DNA from: Gammaproteobacteria bacterium
GTDB taxonomy: Bacteria; Pseudomonadota; Gammaproteobacteria; JAABTG01
DNA length: 44,205 nucleotides
Direction of reading: 5' to 3'
Assembly: GCA_030066245.1 (NCBI GenBank)
Contig: JASJBY010000032.1
Coordinates: forward strand, 1 to 44,205
Part shown: piece after piece, positions 1-9,335 of the stretch
How the letters are laid out: each line of letters starts with the position of its first letter
Numbering within the stretch: position 1 is the stretch's first letter
Translations under genes and position numbers: made by a program
The notes under the pieces: generated by a model
What the model saw: the letters and a program-made list of their open reading frames with translations, nothing else
Databases searched by the model: none
Told to the model about the DNA's origin: nothing

Positions 1-1738
1 CGGGGGCGGCCGTCAATGTCACCGTGAACCGCATGAGCTCGTCGCGACGAAAGGCATGCACGGATATCTCTTCACCTACCGCGTACCGGCCGACTGCACC
101 AGCAAGCGCCCCACCAGTGACACGAATACCATTCACCGCGACTATCACATCGCCTGCCGACAGACCTGCCAGCTGGGCGGCGCCCCCATCGAATACATGG
201 CTGAGCCGAGATCCTCCGGCTTCCGGAACTGAACGCACGCCCAACACCGATTTTGGCTTGCCTGCGCCCGACTCTGCCGGCTTTCCCCCTTTGTCATCCG
301 GGGACTCGGCAATGCGCAGCGTGAAACCCACGCCAACTTCCGCCAGGAGGTCGGCAAGGGGCAGGTCGTCCGTGCCCCGCAGCGCCTCATCGAAGAACGT
401 CTTAAGAGAAAGCCCCGTCGCCTCCTCGGCCATGCGCTCGACGCCGTCCTCGGGCACACCAATTCCGTTCTTCCCGTAGCGGTCCCAGAGGGCCTGCATG
501 ACGTCATCCAAAGACCGGCTCCCAGCGGTGTCCCGTCGGATGACCAGGTCCAGAGCCAGCGCCACCAGGGCACCCTTGGTGTAGTAGCTGACAATAGCGT
601 TAGGTGCGTTCTCGTCCTGCTTGTAGAACTTGGTCCAGGTATCGAAGCTGGACTCCGCTACGCTCTGTTTGAAGCGCCCGCGACCCCGCCACACGCGGGT
701 CGCTACACGGCCCAGGAGTTCCAGGTAGCTTGCGGGACTTATTAAACCAGTGCGCACCAGCGCGAGCTCATCGTAGTAGGACGTGATGCCCTCAAAAGCC
801 CATAGCAATCGCGTATGTACCTCCCGGCGCAAATCGTCGGCGGTGAAGACTGAGGGCTTGATGCGTTTGACGTTCCAGGCATGGAAGTACTCATGGCTGC
901 ACAGGGCAAGAAATTCCCGATAGTCGTCGCCGACGTCCGTTTCGCCGGCGCGCGGCAAACTGTCCCGGCTGCACATCAAGCTGCATGAGGCCCGATGCTC
1001 GAGACCGCCGTATCCTTCGCCTACGGCCATGACCAGAAAAACGTAGCGATCGAACGGCGCGGGTTCCCCGAAAAAGCGGATGTGGTGTTCGCAGATGCGC
1101 CGCAGGTCGCGACGCACCCTCTCCATGTCTGCCCAGTGCCGGCCGGAGATAACGACCTCATGGGGCACTCCGCAGGCCTCGAAGCCGACCAGCGTATGCT
1201 CGCCCATCTCCACGGGATGGTCCACAAGCTCCTGATAGCCGGCGGCGATGTAGGAGCCGAATTCATGGGGAGCCGCCTCCAAACGCGCCATGGACGTGGC
1301 GACCCGCCATTTGGCATACGCGGCGCCTTCCGGGGGACGGAGTTCGAGGACACAGTCCCGATGCTCGCGGCCAGTCGGGCACAGAAAGACGCTGGTGCCG
1401 TTGAAGTATCCGTGGGTCGTGTCGAGATGCGCTGCTCGCACGGACAGGTCCCAGGCATAGACTTCGTACACCACCGTCAAAGGACCAGCACAGGGGGCAC
1501 AGCGCCAGGTCTGCTTATCCAGCTTCACGGCTGCCACCTCGCCACCGCCGCCGGTGGCCCGTAGACGCACCACGTGGCGAGCGAAGTCTCGCACCATGTA
1601 GCTTCCGGGAATCCACGCCGGCATGGAGAGCATCTGGCCATCCGGATCCGGGTCGGTGACCGTGCACCTCACCTGGAAGAGGTGTGCACCCGGATCGGCG
1701 GGCGAAAGATGGTATCGAACAGGAGGCTCGTCAGACAT
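1..1738 (-). CDS. M61-family (glycyl aminopeptidase-like) metalloprotease with C-terminal PDZ domain, 3' end outside window
   Basis: The reading frame opens with MSDEPPVRYH and runs about 579 codons without a stop to the left edge, so the C-terminus is cut off; family members are about 600 residues, so little is missing. The zinc motif HEYFH is at residues 282-286, followed by AWNVKRI as usual in M61, with a downstream FEGITSYY segment supplying the probable third zinc ligand. A GYGGLEH motif typical of the family precedes it. The last 80 visible residues form a PDZ domain (GLSAGDVIVAVNG). The family removes N-terminal glycine or alanine from peptides. No signal peptide is visible, so a cytosolic place is likely. 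The ATG at 1738 is preceded only by a distant GGAG, so the start is reasonable but not proven. Confidence 0.88.
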   Translation of the reverse strand, partial: MSDEPPVRYHLSPADPGAHLFQVRCTVTDPDPDGQMLSMPAWIPGSYMVRDFARHVVRLRATGGGGEVAAVKLDKQTWRCAPCAGPLTVVYEVYAWDLSVRAAHLDTTHGYFNGTSVFLCPTGREHRDCVLELRPPEGAAYAKWRVATSMARLEAAPHEFGSYIAAGYQELVDHPVEMGEHTLVGFEACGVPHEVVISGRHWADMERVRRDLRRICEHHIRFFGEPAPFDRYVFLVMAVGEGYGGLEHRASCSLMCSRDSLPRAGETDVGDDYREFLALCSHEYFHAWNVKRIKPSVFTADDLRREVHTRLLWAFEGITSYYDELALVRTGLISPASYLELLGRVATRVWRGRGRFKQSVAESSFDTWTKFYKQDENAPNAIVSYYTKGALVALALDLVIRRDTAGSRSLDDVMQALWDRYGKNGIGVPEDGVERMAEEATGLSLKTFFDEALRGTDDLPLADLLAEVGVGFTLRIAESPDDKGGKPAESGAGKPKSVLGVRSVPEAGGSRLSHVFDGGAAQLAGLSAGDVIVAVNGIRVTGGALAGAVGRYAVGEEISVHAFRRDELMRFTVTLTAAP

Positions 1739-2265
1739 CAACGACTTGGGTGCTCCGGGGTAAATGGACGAAAGCTCTGTAGCTGCTCCAGATTATCGAT
1801 TACTCATGTCGACGCAACAGCCAAAAAGCCTGGCTTGTGGGTGGTCGCACCAGACCATCGTGCATTTCAGTTCGGCTGTGCGGCGGCCTGCTTCGCCCGC
1901 CCCAAATATCCTACCTCTTGGTCCGGTCGGAGCGTTGGCGCAACCGAAGATGCTCTGTCACGAGCTTGCGAGCGGTGCAGAAGGGAACCCTACACGCAGA
2001 TTGTCCTGAAGGTTTTGCGCTGCCGCAGCCCGTCCCGTTCGGTGAGCGGCGCAGGGAAAGCTCAAGCTCCGCATCTCCGCTTCTCGCCAGGCCAGGGGAG
2101 AGGCGGTTCCGAACGGTCATGCGGTGAATCGCCGTTCCGCCGAGCGGGCACCCCCACGGATGGCGTGCCCCGGACTTGGGTGGCCAGGTCTAGCGGAGCC
2201 AACGCCCCGGCTGGGTCCCGCACCGGCTGTATCGCCGTTTGTGGTCGATATGTCCGAGCAGCTAT
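1739..2265. other. Intergenic stretch without a recognisable gene
   Basis: About 530 bases upstream of the M61 gene. Short open frames exist on both strands but have composition typical of GC-rich chance frames, no convincing ribosome site and no recognisable domain. No tRNA, repeat array or strong terminator was seen. It probably includes the M61 promoter. Confidence 0.5.
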
Positions 2266-2397
2266 CTAGCCGTCGTCCGAACCACTGGTTTCAGACAGTC
2301 TTCGGAGGGCAAGGAACACCGCTATCTTGATGCCTACGATGCAAGCAGCGATACCCGCGACCCACCACCAGATGTTCTCCGTCAGCCAAGTCGCCAA
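2266..2397 (-). CDS. Possible 43-residue single-span membrane protein
   Basis: A short frame with a TTG start encodes about 43 residues. After a short polar N-terminus (ATWLTEN) comes one continuous hydrophobic helix that begins with three tryptophans (IWWWVAGIAACIVGIKI), then a basic turn (LRRLSE) and a small polar tail. This is the layout of a small bitopic membrane protein with a cytoplasmic, positively charged C-terminus. A GGAG lies 7 bases before the chosen TTG; another in-frame TTG at 2403 has no room for a ribosome site. It lies 151 bases downstream of the Sel1/SH3 gene on the same strand and could be its operon partner. No family is recognised; function unknown. Confidence 0.5.
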   Translation of the reverse strand: MATWLTENIWWWVAGIAACIVGIKIAVFLALRRLSETSGSDDG

Positions 2398-2548
2398 GTT
2401 CAAGCTCCGCTGTCCGTTTCTCAGGCCGCGGGGAATTCTACCACTGCGTCAACACGGGCAGCCAGCATGGCCGACAGATGGCGCGCTGCGCAGACGGACA
2501 GCTACGCCTCCGCCTTCCATACGAGCCGAGACCAGCCCGTTTCAAGGC

Positions 2549-3268
2549 TTACGGAGCCCCTTCAAGTCCCCGGCTGGAGACCTCCTCGATGAGTGTATCG
2601 TGCACCCACACGAGACTCGGTGTACCGGCCAAGCCAATCTGGACCCACGCACCCGAGCGCTGAAATTCCACTAGCTCCGTGCCCCTGCTCACGACCGTCA
2701 CCACTTTGAACTGCTTCCCAGGGCCTGAACGGAGATTGGCCTTATCCACGCGAATGCGCCGGCCGTTACCGAGGATCTCCCGGCCATCGATGAGCAGTCG
2801 GGTGACTAGGGACATGGCCGCCTCGTCACCGTCTGCGGCCAGGCGCCGCAGCAGCGCCTGCGCATCCTCGTCCCCTTTCCTGGCAACGGCAACGAACCAG
2901 CGCAGTGCCTTGCCGTGGTCCTCTTTGACCCCCTCTCCGTACAGGTAGGCCATGCCGAGCCTGGATTGTGCCTCCGTGTGCCCCTGATCTGCGGCGGCTC
3001 GCCACCATGACACAGCCAGCTTCTCGTTCACCTTGAGGCCTTCGCCGTTGGCGTACATCCATCCCAAGTGATACTGAGAAGCGGCGTGACCGGCCTCGGC
3101 CAGAGGTTTCCATACGCAGTACGCCTCGGCGAAGTCGCCGCGGCGCGCCGCCGCCAACGCGGCGTCAAAATCCTCGGTCATCGCAGAAGCCGGCGCCAGG
3201 CACATCAGCAGCAGACCCATAGCCGGCGCAAGGCTGCGCAGCCAGTAGCCGACCGGATGATTCAGCAT
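2549..3268 (-). CDS. Exported Sel1-repeat protein with C-terminal SH3-like domain
   Basis: About 239 residues from the chosen start (MLNHPVGYW). A hydrophobic segment ending APASA is a signal peptide, so the protein is probably periplasmic. Residues about 35-140 hold Sel1-type TPR repeats: AASQYHLGWMYANGEG and AQSRLGMAYLYGEGV are textbook repeat cores. The final 70 residues resemble a bacterial SH3 domain (NLRSGPGKQFKVV, then SGAWVQIGL), often used for peptidoglycan or peptide binding. Sel1 proteins act as adaptors rather than enzymes. An in-frame ATG at 3310 would add 14 residues; neither start has a clear ribosome site, and 3268 gives the more normal signal peptide. Partner unknown. Confidence 0.8.
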   Translation of the reverse strand: MLNHPVGYWLRSLAPAMGLLLMCLAPASAMTEDFDAALAAARRGDFAEAYCVWKPLAEAGHAASQYHLGWMYANGEGLKVNEKLAVSWWRAAADQGHTEAQSRLGMAYLYGEGVKEDHGKALRWFVAVARKGDEDAQALLRRLAADGDEAAMSLVTRLLIDGREILGNGRRIRVDKANLRSGPGKQFKVVTVVSRGTELVEFQRSGAWVQIGLAGTPSLVWVHDTLIEEVSSRGLEGAP

Positions 3269-3449
3269 GATGAATGAAAGCGACGATGCCGCTGAATGCG
3301 CGCAACCCATAAGCCAGAAAACGGCAGGATGGCTGCTGGCTTTAGGCCGAGCCAGCAGACAACGGCGTTTCCTCGCGCCCCGCGCGCCACCCTTGACGCG
3401 CGAACTGTCTCGCTAGACGCGGCAACTTAAAAGACACGCCAGCGGCGCT

Positions 3450-3935
3450 TCACGCCGCATTCGGATTGGCGCCGGTCACACGACGAACCAGGTCGAGCAT
3501 GCGCGAGGCATGGTTTTTCGGAGATACACCATACTCGGCAAACCGCACTGTGCCCGTCCCGTCAATGACGAACGTGGACCGAACCACACCCATTTTTTTA
3601 ATGCCGTTCTTTTCCTTTTCCTGCCAGACACCGTAACTGGAACATGCGTCCCCTTCCACATCGGCAAGCAGTGTAATCTTCAGTCCAAATTTGTCCCGAA
3701 ATGCCTGATGGCTGAAGCAGTCGTCCCGGCTGACGCCAACCACATGCGCGCCTGCTTCGTCGAATTGCTCCAGAAGCTCCGTGAACTCGTTGGCCTGTAT
3801 GGTGCAGCCGGGTGTATCGTCCTTGGGATAGAAATACAGCACTAATGCCCGATCACTGAAATCCGCGAGACTGCGTACCTCCATGTCGGCAGTGGGCAGC
3901 GAGAAATCGGGTGCTTTGTCCCCTTCTTGCAGCAT
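3450..3935 (-). CDS. bcp: Thioredoxin-dependent peroxiredoxin, Bcp/PrxQ type
   Basis: 161 residues, normal for the family, with a very good ribosome site (AGGAGGGG just before ATG). Bcp/PrxQ enzymes reduce hydrogen peroxide and organic hydroperoxides in the cytoplasm with electrons from thioredoxin. The peroxidatic cysteine is C44 in DDTPGCTIQ. Many relatives, including E. coli Bcp, carry a resolving cysteine five residues later (GCTxQxC); here that position is N49. Two other cysteines, C73 (VSRDDCFSH) and C98 (GDACSSYG), could resolve the sulfenate, otherwise the protein works as a 1-Cys enzyme. It lies downstream of putP on the same strand but 330 bases away, so it is probably transcribed alone. 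Confidence 0.92.
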   Translation of the reverse strand: MLQEGDKAPDFSLPTADMEVRSLADFSDRALVLYFYPKDDTPGCTIQANEFTELLEQFDEAGAHVVGVSRDDCFSHQAFRDKFGLKITLLADVEGDACSSYGVWQEKEKNGIKKMGVVRSTFVIDGTGTVRFAEYGVSPKNHASRMLDLVRRVTGANPNAA

Positions 3936-4098
3936 TTCCCCTCCTCCTAATCCGGTACAGGCCGTCCGGCGACGACACGCCTTCGTTCTGGGTACCGAGA
4001 GCCAACTGCCGCGGTTCTGATAACAGATCCCTGTCCCGTGGCTCTACGGGCCACCTCTGAACCGCCGCGCGCATGCACCTGCCGAGCGCGGCAACCCA

Positions 4099-4136
4099 TC
4101 ATGCGTTGAATTTTCGTCTTGTTCAATAGAATGTTT
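4099..4136 (-). promoter_or_regulatory. Weak candidate sigma-70 promoter for bcp
   Basis: On the minus strand TTGAAC and CATGAT are separated by 17 bases, each matching 4 of 6 consensus positions. It lies about 165 bases upstream of the bcp start. The rest of the 330-base gap between putP and bcp shows no gene or repeat. Confidence 0.3.
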
Positions 4137-4265
4137 AGGGCGCCGGGGCACAGGGATCAAGCCGAGTTCATCATTGCCGCTTGCGAATCTAGGAGCCGGC
4201 CGACCCGGCTCACGGGGCGACGATGGACCTGCACCGGACTTCGAGCGCAAAACAGCTCCTGCGGT

Positions 4266-5771
4266 TCACTCCGCTTGATGCCCACGCACGCCTCCGGCCG
4301 CCCCGCCCACGGCCCTGTCAAACTGCTCCCGTACTGCAGCGGCGGGCATGGGGGTAGACAGGCTGACGACGATAATGGCAACGACGGACAGCAGCACACC
4401 CGGCAGCATTTCGTAGATCTCCAGCATACCGCCGAAAGCCCTCCACACGATGACCGTCAGACCGCCGACGAGCATGCCCGCCAGCGCGCCCGCGCGGGTC
4501 ATACGCTTCCAGTACAGCGATATCAGGATGGCCGGCCCGAAGGCGGCGCCAAGGCCTGCCCACGCATAGGCCACAAGGTCGAGCACCTGGCTTTCGGGGT
4601 TAGTGGCCAGGGTCATGGCCAGCAACGCGATTGCGATCACTGTCAAGCGCCCGATCCACACCAGCTCCCGGTCCGATGCCTCTCGCCGCAGCAATCCCTT
4701 GTAAAAATCCTCCGTTACCGCCGAAGAAGCCACCAGCAGCTGTGAATCTGCCGTGCTCATAATCGCCGCCAGGATCGCGGCAAGCCAGATGCCGGCAAGA
4801 ACGGGATGAAAGAGCAGCTCTACCAGGCGCATGAACACCTTCTCCTGGTCCACATCCAGCAGCGAAGGATGCAGATGCCCGAACCCTGCCAGACCGACGA
4901 GCACTGCTCCAGTCAAGGTAACGGCCGTCCAGCCGACAGCAATGCGCCGGGCAACGGGGAGCTCATCCGCCGACCGGGCGGCCATGAAGCGTGCCAGTAT
5001 ATGGGGCTGTCCGAAATAGCCCAGCCCCCATGCCATCAGTGAGAGCCCGGCAATTGCCGTCAGGGGGTGACCGGAGGCCGTAAGCAGGGGATCGAGCAAC
5101 TCGGGACTCAGCCGCTCGAGCTTGTCCAGGGTGGTGGACCAGCCCCCGAGTTCCGAAATTGCCACCAGCGGAACCGCGACAAGCGCGCCGAACATCATCA
5201 GTCCCTGAACCGTGTCGGTCCACGCGACCGCGAGAAATCCGCCCAGAAAGGTATACGTGACGATGACCGCGACACCAACCAGCACCGCCAGCAGGTAGGG
5301 CATATCGAACACGGTGTTGAACAGCTTGCCACCGGCCACCAGGCCGGACGTGGTGTAGAAAAGGAAGAACACCAGGATGAACAGCGCGGACACGATGCGC
5401 AGCAGCCGGGTCTGGTCGCCGAAACGACGCTCCAGATAGTCCGAAAGCGTCAAGGAGTCGCCAGCGATTTCGGTATAGCGCCGCAGTCGAACCGCCACCA
5501 GGCGCCAGTTCAGATAGGTGCCCAGCAGCAGGCCGGCGGCCAGCCACAGTGACTCCAGCCCCGCGGCGTAGGCTAAACCGGGCAGCCCCAGCAAGAGCCA
5601 GCCGCTCATGTCCGAGGCCTGGGCGCTGAGGGCGGTGGCCCACCTGCCCAGCCGCCGGCCGCCCAGCAGATAGTCGGACAGACTGCGGGTACGCCGGTAG
5701 GCCAGCAACCCGATCGCGAGCATCCCGACCAGGTATGCCATGAACGTCAGGCCAACGGCCGTCTCGCTCAA
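4266..5771 (-). CDS. putP: Sodium/proline symporter PutP
   Basis: 501 residues, the usual length for PutP in the sodium:solute symporter family, with about 12-13 hydrophobic spans. It imports proline with sodium across the inner membrane. Family signatures are intact: SDMSGWLLLGLPG contains the sodium-binding aspartate region, and IMSTADSQLLVASS contains the serine-threonine pair (S340/T341 in E. coli) that binds the second part of the sodium site. TFLGGFLAVAWTD and FGQPHILARFMA are also typical. No putA or other proline-catabolic gene is in view, so it may serve osmoprotective uptake rather than growth on proline. A 235-base region separates it from the divergent gene at 6007. Confidence 0.93.
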   Translation of the reverse strand: MSETAVGLTFMAYLVGMLAIGLLAYRRTRSLSDYLLGGRRLGRWATALSAQASDMSGWLLLGLPGLAYAAGLESLWLAAGLLLGTYLNWRLVAVRLRRYTEIAGDSLTLSDYLERRFGDQTRLLRIVSALFILVFFLFYTTSGLVAGGKLFNTVFDMPYLLAVLVGVAVIVTYTFLGGFLAVAWTDTVQGLMMFGALVAVPLVAISELGGWSTTLDKLERLSPELLDPLLTASGHPLTAIAGLSLMAWGLGYFGQPHILARFMAARSADELPVARRIAVGWTAVTLTGAVLVGLAGFGHLHPSLLDVDQEKVFMRLVELLFHPVLAGIWLAAILAAIMSTADSQLLVASSAVTEDFYKGLLRREASDRELVWIGRLTVIAIALLAMTLATNPESQVLDLVAYAWAGLGAAFGPAILISLYWKRMTRAGALAGMLVGGLTVIVWRAFGGMLEIYEMLPGVLLSVVAIIVVSLSTPMPAAAVREQFDRAVGGAAGGVRGHQAE

Positions 5772-6006
5772 CGGGGCCCCGTCCGGTATGGGAGTCGCTC
5801 GGGCACCACCGGCCTGCGAACTGAGGCGGGTCCGAGGCGCTGTCCCTCAGCACACCTATCCTTACCTCCCGCCGCACGGCAGCCCGGGGGACGCGCCGGT
5901 AAAGTTCCGGGTAGTCGTACCGATAGATAAAAGACGGCTGTACCTGTACGGCCGGGGGACATTCGCACCCGCGAAACCCGGCACGCCGCCAGAAGAATCT
6001 GTCCCG

Positions 6007-7572
6007 ATGCTGAACTTCTCGCTGTTGACACCGCTACGGCAGCATTCAGAAGACGGATTGGCCGCCGTTGAGTTCAAGCCCAAGCGACTGAGACAGTGGC
6101 TGACAGGGCTGACTGAGCTTGAGCCGGACCAAGCCGTCGAGCAGCTGCTGAAAGCAGTTGCCAGGCTGAAAGCCGAGGACTTGCCGGACAAGCTCCGGCA
6201 AGACCTGCTGGACGTTTACCGGCCCGAGATTAACGGCGTATTCGAAGACTTCGACAGTCCTTCGTTCCAGCAACTGCTGCGCGCTGACCAACGCAACAAT
6301 CGTCTTGCGGAGGACATCGGCCATCTGACCTCGGCACTTGCCGCAGCGTACAAGGGTATCGTACGCAGCTGTTACAGGAAAGCTGCCGGCGCGAAGAGTG
6401 AAGAACGCTTGCGTCGCGCCATCTACTGCGCCATGGAACAGACCATCAACCGGCTGCTCCACGCTTTTCGTCTGTACACGCAGGTTCCCGCACGCACCTA
6501 TCACCAGCTGCACTGGCTGTATCGGCTCGCGGAGGGTCGGCAGATGCTCTACCTGCCGGTAATCTGCGCAGGCGAACGCGCCGCCTCCGAGAGTATCGGC
6601 AAGCTATACAAACAGTTCGTGCTGTTCAGTCTGGCCGACCCCTTTCACATGGGGCGCAGGGAAGTGCTGGATTTCTTCCGCTTCTTCGAGCGATATGCAA
6701 CCGCCACGCAGATAAACAAAGACAATGACTGGAAGAGGCTGCAGGGTCACTTTCTCATCGACCTTGCCGGCGACGGTCCACCGATCCCCACCGTCAAGCT
6801 GGACAAGGGCAACCCGCCTTCCAGACCTCGCGTCGTCGACACACGTGCCGTCGTGACCGCCGCCATTCGGGACCAGATCAACCAGGCGGTCTCGGCACGA
6901 CACAGGGAATACGCCGAACGGGGCAAACGGCTCATAGCCAGCATCGTGCCGGACTTCGAAGGCATTCGACCGCGAAAAGAGGCTCGCCAGCCCACTTACC
7001 GACAAGTCTCTGTGGTGCTCGGCATCGAAGCGGTTCACCGTGCCCTTACGGATGCCTGCGCATCGGAAGGCCACACCCGGGCCTCATCCGAGCCTTCAGC
7101 GGCACCCCTTCTGCCACGCTGGACTATCCTCAACGAAGCCCCGGGAGGCTACCGGCTGAGTGGAAAACACGGTGACCTGGCCGACGGCCAGGTGGGTGAT
7201 CTGGTGGGGATTGTCGAACAGGCCGGAACGGACTTCGGCACCGGAGTCGGCATCGCGATCATCCGCTGGATCCGTGGACTGGAGGGTGAGAGCCTGGTGC
7301 TCGGGACCGAGCGTCTCGACGCGCCTGCCGTCGCGGTCAGCTGTCGCCCGTCCTCCGGGGGTCCTCAGTCACAGCCCTGTCTGCTGCTCTCCGGGAGCCG
7401 AGACGGACGACTGCCCGCAACGCTGCTCTGCCCGACAGGCGTCTTCAGCGAGAACCAGCCGGTCGAGATCACGGCGGCCGACCAACAGCTGCTGGTGCGC
7501 TTGACCGACCGTGTTATGCATACCCCCGCCCTGGAGCGCTTCCGTTTCCGCCACGAGAAGGCGGGCCGCTGA
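6007..7572 (+). CDS. Conserved-looking cytosolic protein of unknown function, 521 residues
   Basis: The frame could begin further upstream, but residues before MLNFSLLTPL look like untranslated sequence (proline-rich, overlapping the putP promoter side), so the ATG at 6007 is preferred; its ribosome site is weak (AGAAGAA). There is no signal peptide or membrane span. Residues 1-300 are charged and helical (RLRRAIYCAMEQTINRLL, RREVLDFFRFFERYATA). The C-terminal 170 residues change to a beta-rich pattern (WTILNEAPGGYRLSG, VGDLVGIVEQ, GVGIAIIRWIRGLE, ESLVLGTERLDAPA). That tail is reminiscent of atypical PilZ-like barrels, but no RxxxR plus D/NxSxxG pair is present, so this is only a suggestion. 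Function unknown. Confidence 0.75.
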   Translation: MLNFSLLTPLRQHSEDGLAAVEFKPKRLRQWLTGLTELEPDQAVEQLLKAVARLKAEDLPDKLRQDLLDVYRPEINGVFEDFDSPSFQQLLRADQRNNRLAEDIGHLTSALAAAYKGIVRSCYRKAAGAKSEERLRRAIYCAMEQTINRLLHAFRLYTQVPARTYHQLHWLYRLAEGRQMLYLPVICAGERAASESIGKLYKQFVLFSLADPFHMGRREVLDFFRFFERYATATQINKDNDWKRLQGHFLIDLAGDGPPIPTVKLDKGNPPSRPRVVDTRAVVTAAIRDQINQAVSARHREYAERGKRLIASIVPDFEGIRPRKEARQPTYRQVSVVLGIEAVHRALTDACASEGHTRASSEPSAAPLLPRWTILNEAPGGYRLSGKHGDLADGQVGDLVGIVEQAGTDFGTGVGIAIIRWIRGLEGESLVLGTERLDAPAVAVSCRPSSGGPQSQPCLLLSGSRDGRLPATLLCPTGVFSENQPVEITAADQQLLVRLTDRVMHTPALERFRFRHEKAGR

Positions 7573-7686
7573 CTCACGGCACCGTCCGGGTGTCCCCGCG
7601 CCCGGTCTGTCACACCCAGCTTTGCGGCGCCGCCCCGTTTGCCGGATCATTGGCAACTGGCTCCGCTCCGCTTGGAAAGTCTGCGC

Positions 7687-9249
7687 ATGGCTCAAAAAGG
7701 AATCGTCTCGGCCGGGCATGCCCGAACCGCAGAAGCGGCTCAACTCGTGCTTCGCGACGGGGGCAACGCCTTCGATGCCATCATCGCCGCAGCTTTCGCC
7801 GGTTGCGTCGCGGAACCGGTGCTCTCTTCCCTGGGAGGCGGTGGCTTTCTGATTGCCCACCTGGCGAACGGCCCCAGCCGGGTTTACGACTTCTTCGTGC
7901 AAACGCCGTCGCGACGCCCCCCGGATGCAAAGGCTCTCGACTTTTATCCCATCGTCGCTGATTTCGGGACGGCGCAGCAGGAATTCCACATCGGCATGGG
8001 GGCCATCGCCACCCCGGGGGTCGTCAAGGGCGTATTCGAGATCCACCGGGACCTGGGCCGCATGCCAATGTCGGAGATTGTGAAACCCGCAGTCACCATG
8101 GCCAGGGACGGGATCCGCATAACCGCCTTCGAAAGATATCTATTCGACGTGGTAGAAGCCATCTACGCATCCACCGAGACTGCACGGCAGGCTTACGGCA
8201 GTCGTAGCCTGCCGGGCAAGCTGGTGCAGGAAGGTGAGCTGCTGCGACTCCCGGAGCTTGCCGACACTTTCGAAGCGCTGGCGCGGGAGGGTGAAACACT
8301 GTTCTACCGGGGAGACATTGCCCGGGAGATCCTTGCCGAGTGCCGGACCGGAGGTGGCTGCCTGACGGCCGAAGATCTGGAGAACTATCGCGTGCACAGG
8401 CGGGAGCCCCTGGAGCATCGCTATCGAAACGCCCGGCTACTGACCAATCCACCTCCGTCCTGCGGCGGACTGCTCATCGCCTTCGGCCTCAGCCTGTTGA
8501 GCACGTTGGACCTGCATGCCAAGGGCTTCGGCTCGTCCGACCACTTGCACATGCTGGCGAGCGTCATGGATGCCACCAACAAAGCCCGCATGGACCATCT
8601 CCTCGCCGGTCGCTCCGCTGCTGCCCTGGCGGATGCCCTGTTCGAAGCGGAGCACCTGGCGGCTTACCAGCGTGAGGTGCTTCAGCGTTGCACCAGCCTG
8701 CGCGGTACCACCCACATGTGTGTCATCGATGCGACGGGAAACGTGGCCAGCATGACCATCTCCAACGGCGAGGGGTGCGGCCACGTGACCCCTGGTACCG
8801 GCATTATGCTGAACAACATGCTGGGCGAGCAGGATTTGAATCCGGAGGGGTTCCATTGCTGGGCGCCGAATCAGCGCATGTCTTCCATGATGGCGCCATC
8901 CCTGCTGTTTCAGCCGGACGGCACAGTGGTCGCGACCGGTTCGGGCGGCTCCAACCGGATCCGAACCGCGGTTCTCCAGGTTCTGCTCAACCTGGTCGAT
9001 TTTAAGATGCCCCTGGAGGATGCGGTCACGAGTCCACGCATCCATTTCGAGGAGGGTCTGTTGAGCGTTGAAGGCGGCTTCGCGGAGCGCGAAGTCGCCG
9101 CGCTGGCACGCGAGTTCGACCAGCACAGGCTCTGGCCGGAACGCAATCTATTCTTCGGTGGCGCCCATTCTGCAAGCTACCATCCCCGGGGGCCAGTCCT
9201 GCAGGGTGCTGCCGACCCCCGACGCCAGGGTGTCAGTGTCATGGCCTGA
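7687..9249 (+). CDS. Gamma-glutamyltransferase, cytosolic type
   Basis: 520 residues from ATG at 7687, which has GGAAAG 8 bases upstream; a TTG 48 bases earlier is a poorer choice. The family hydrolyses or transfers the gamma-glutamyl group of glutathione and related amides after autoproteolysis into two subunits. The nucleophile and processing site is T341 in GTTHMCVID; the oxyanion region GSGGSNRIRT and the GHVTPGTGIMLNNMLGE lid region are present. E. coli GGT is periplasmic, but here the protein begins directly with the enzyme fold (IVSAGHARTAEA) and has no signal peptide, so it should stay in the cytoplasm, as proposed for YwrD-like enzymes. It ends facing the TPR gene. Confidence 0.9.
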   Translation: MAQKGIVSAGHARTAEAAQLVLRDGGNAFDAIIAAAFAGCVAEPVLSSLGGGGFLIAHLANGPSRVYDFFVQTPSRRPPDAKALDFYPIVADFGTAQQEFHIGMGAIATPGVVKGVFEIHRDLGRMPMSEIVKPAVTMARDGIRITAFERYLFDVVEAIYASTETARQAYGSRSLPGKLVQEGELLRLPELADTFEALAREGETLFYRGDIAREILAECRTGGGCLTAEDLENYRVHRREPLEHRYRNARLLTNPPPSCGGLLIAFGLSLLSTLDLHAKGFGSSDHLHMLASVMDATNKARMDHLLAGRSAAALADALFEAEHLAAYQREVLQRCTSLRGTTHMCVIDATGNVASMTISNGEGCGHVTPGTGIMLNNMLGEQDLNPEGFHCWAPNQRMSSMMAPSLLFQPDGTVVATGSGGSNRIRTAVLQVLLNLVDFKMPLEDAVTSPRIHFEEGLLSVEGGFAEREVAALAREFDQHRLWPERNLFFGGAHSASYHPRGPVLQGAADPRRQGVSVMA

Positions 9250-9335
9250 AGAGCCTGCGTCGTCCTGCCTGCAGACCTTAGCCGCCGGCCATCAGAGAGC
9301 GCCGCGGTGCCGGCCTGCCAAGACCTCTGGCGGGG

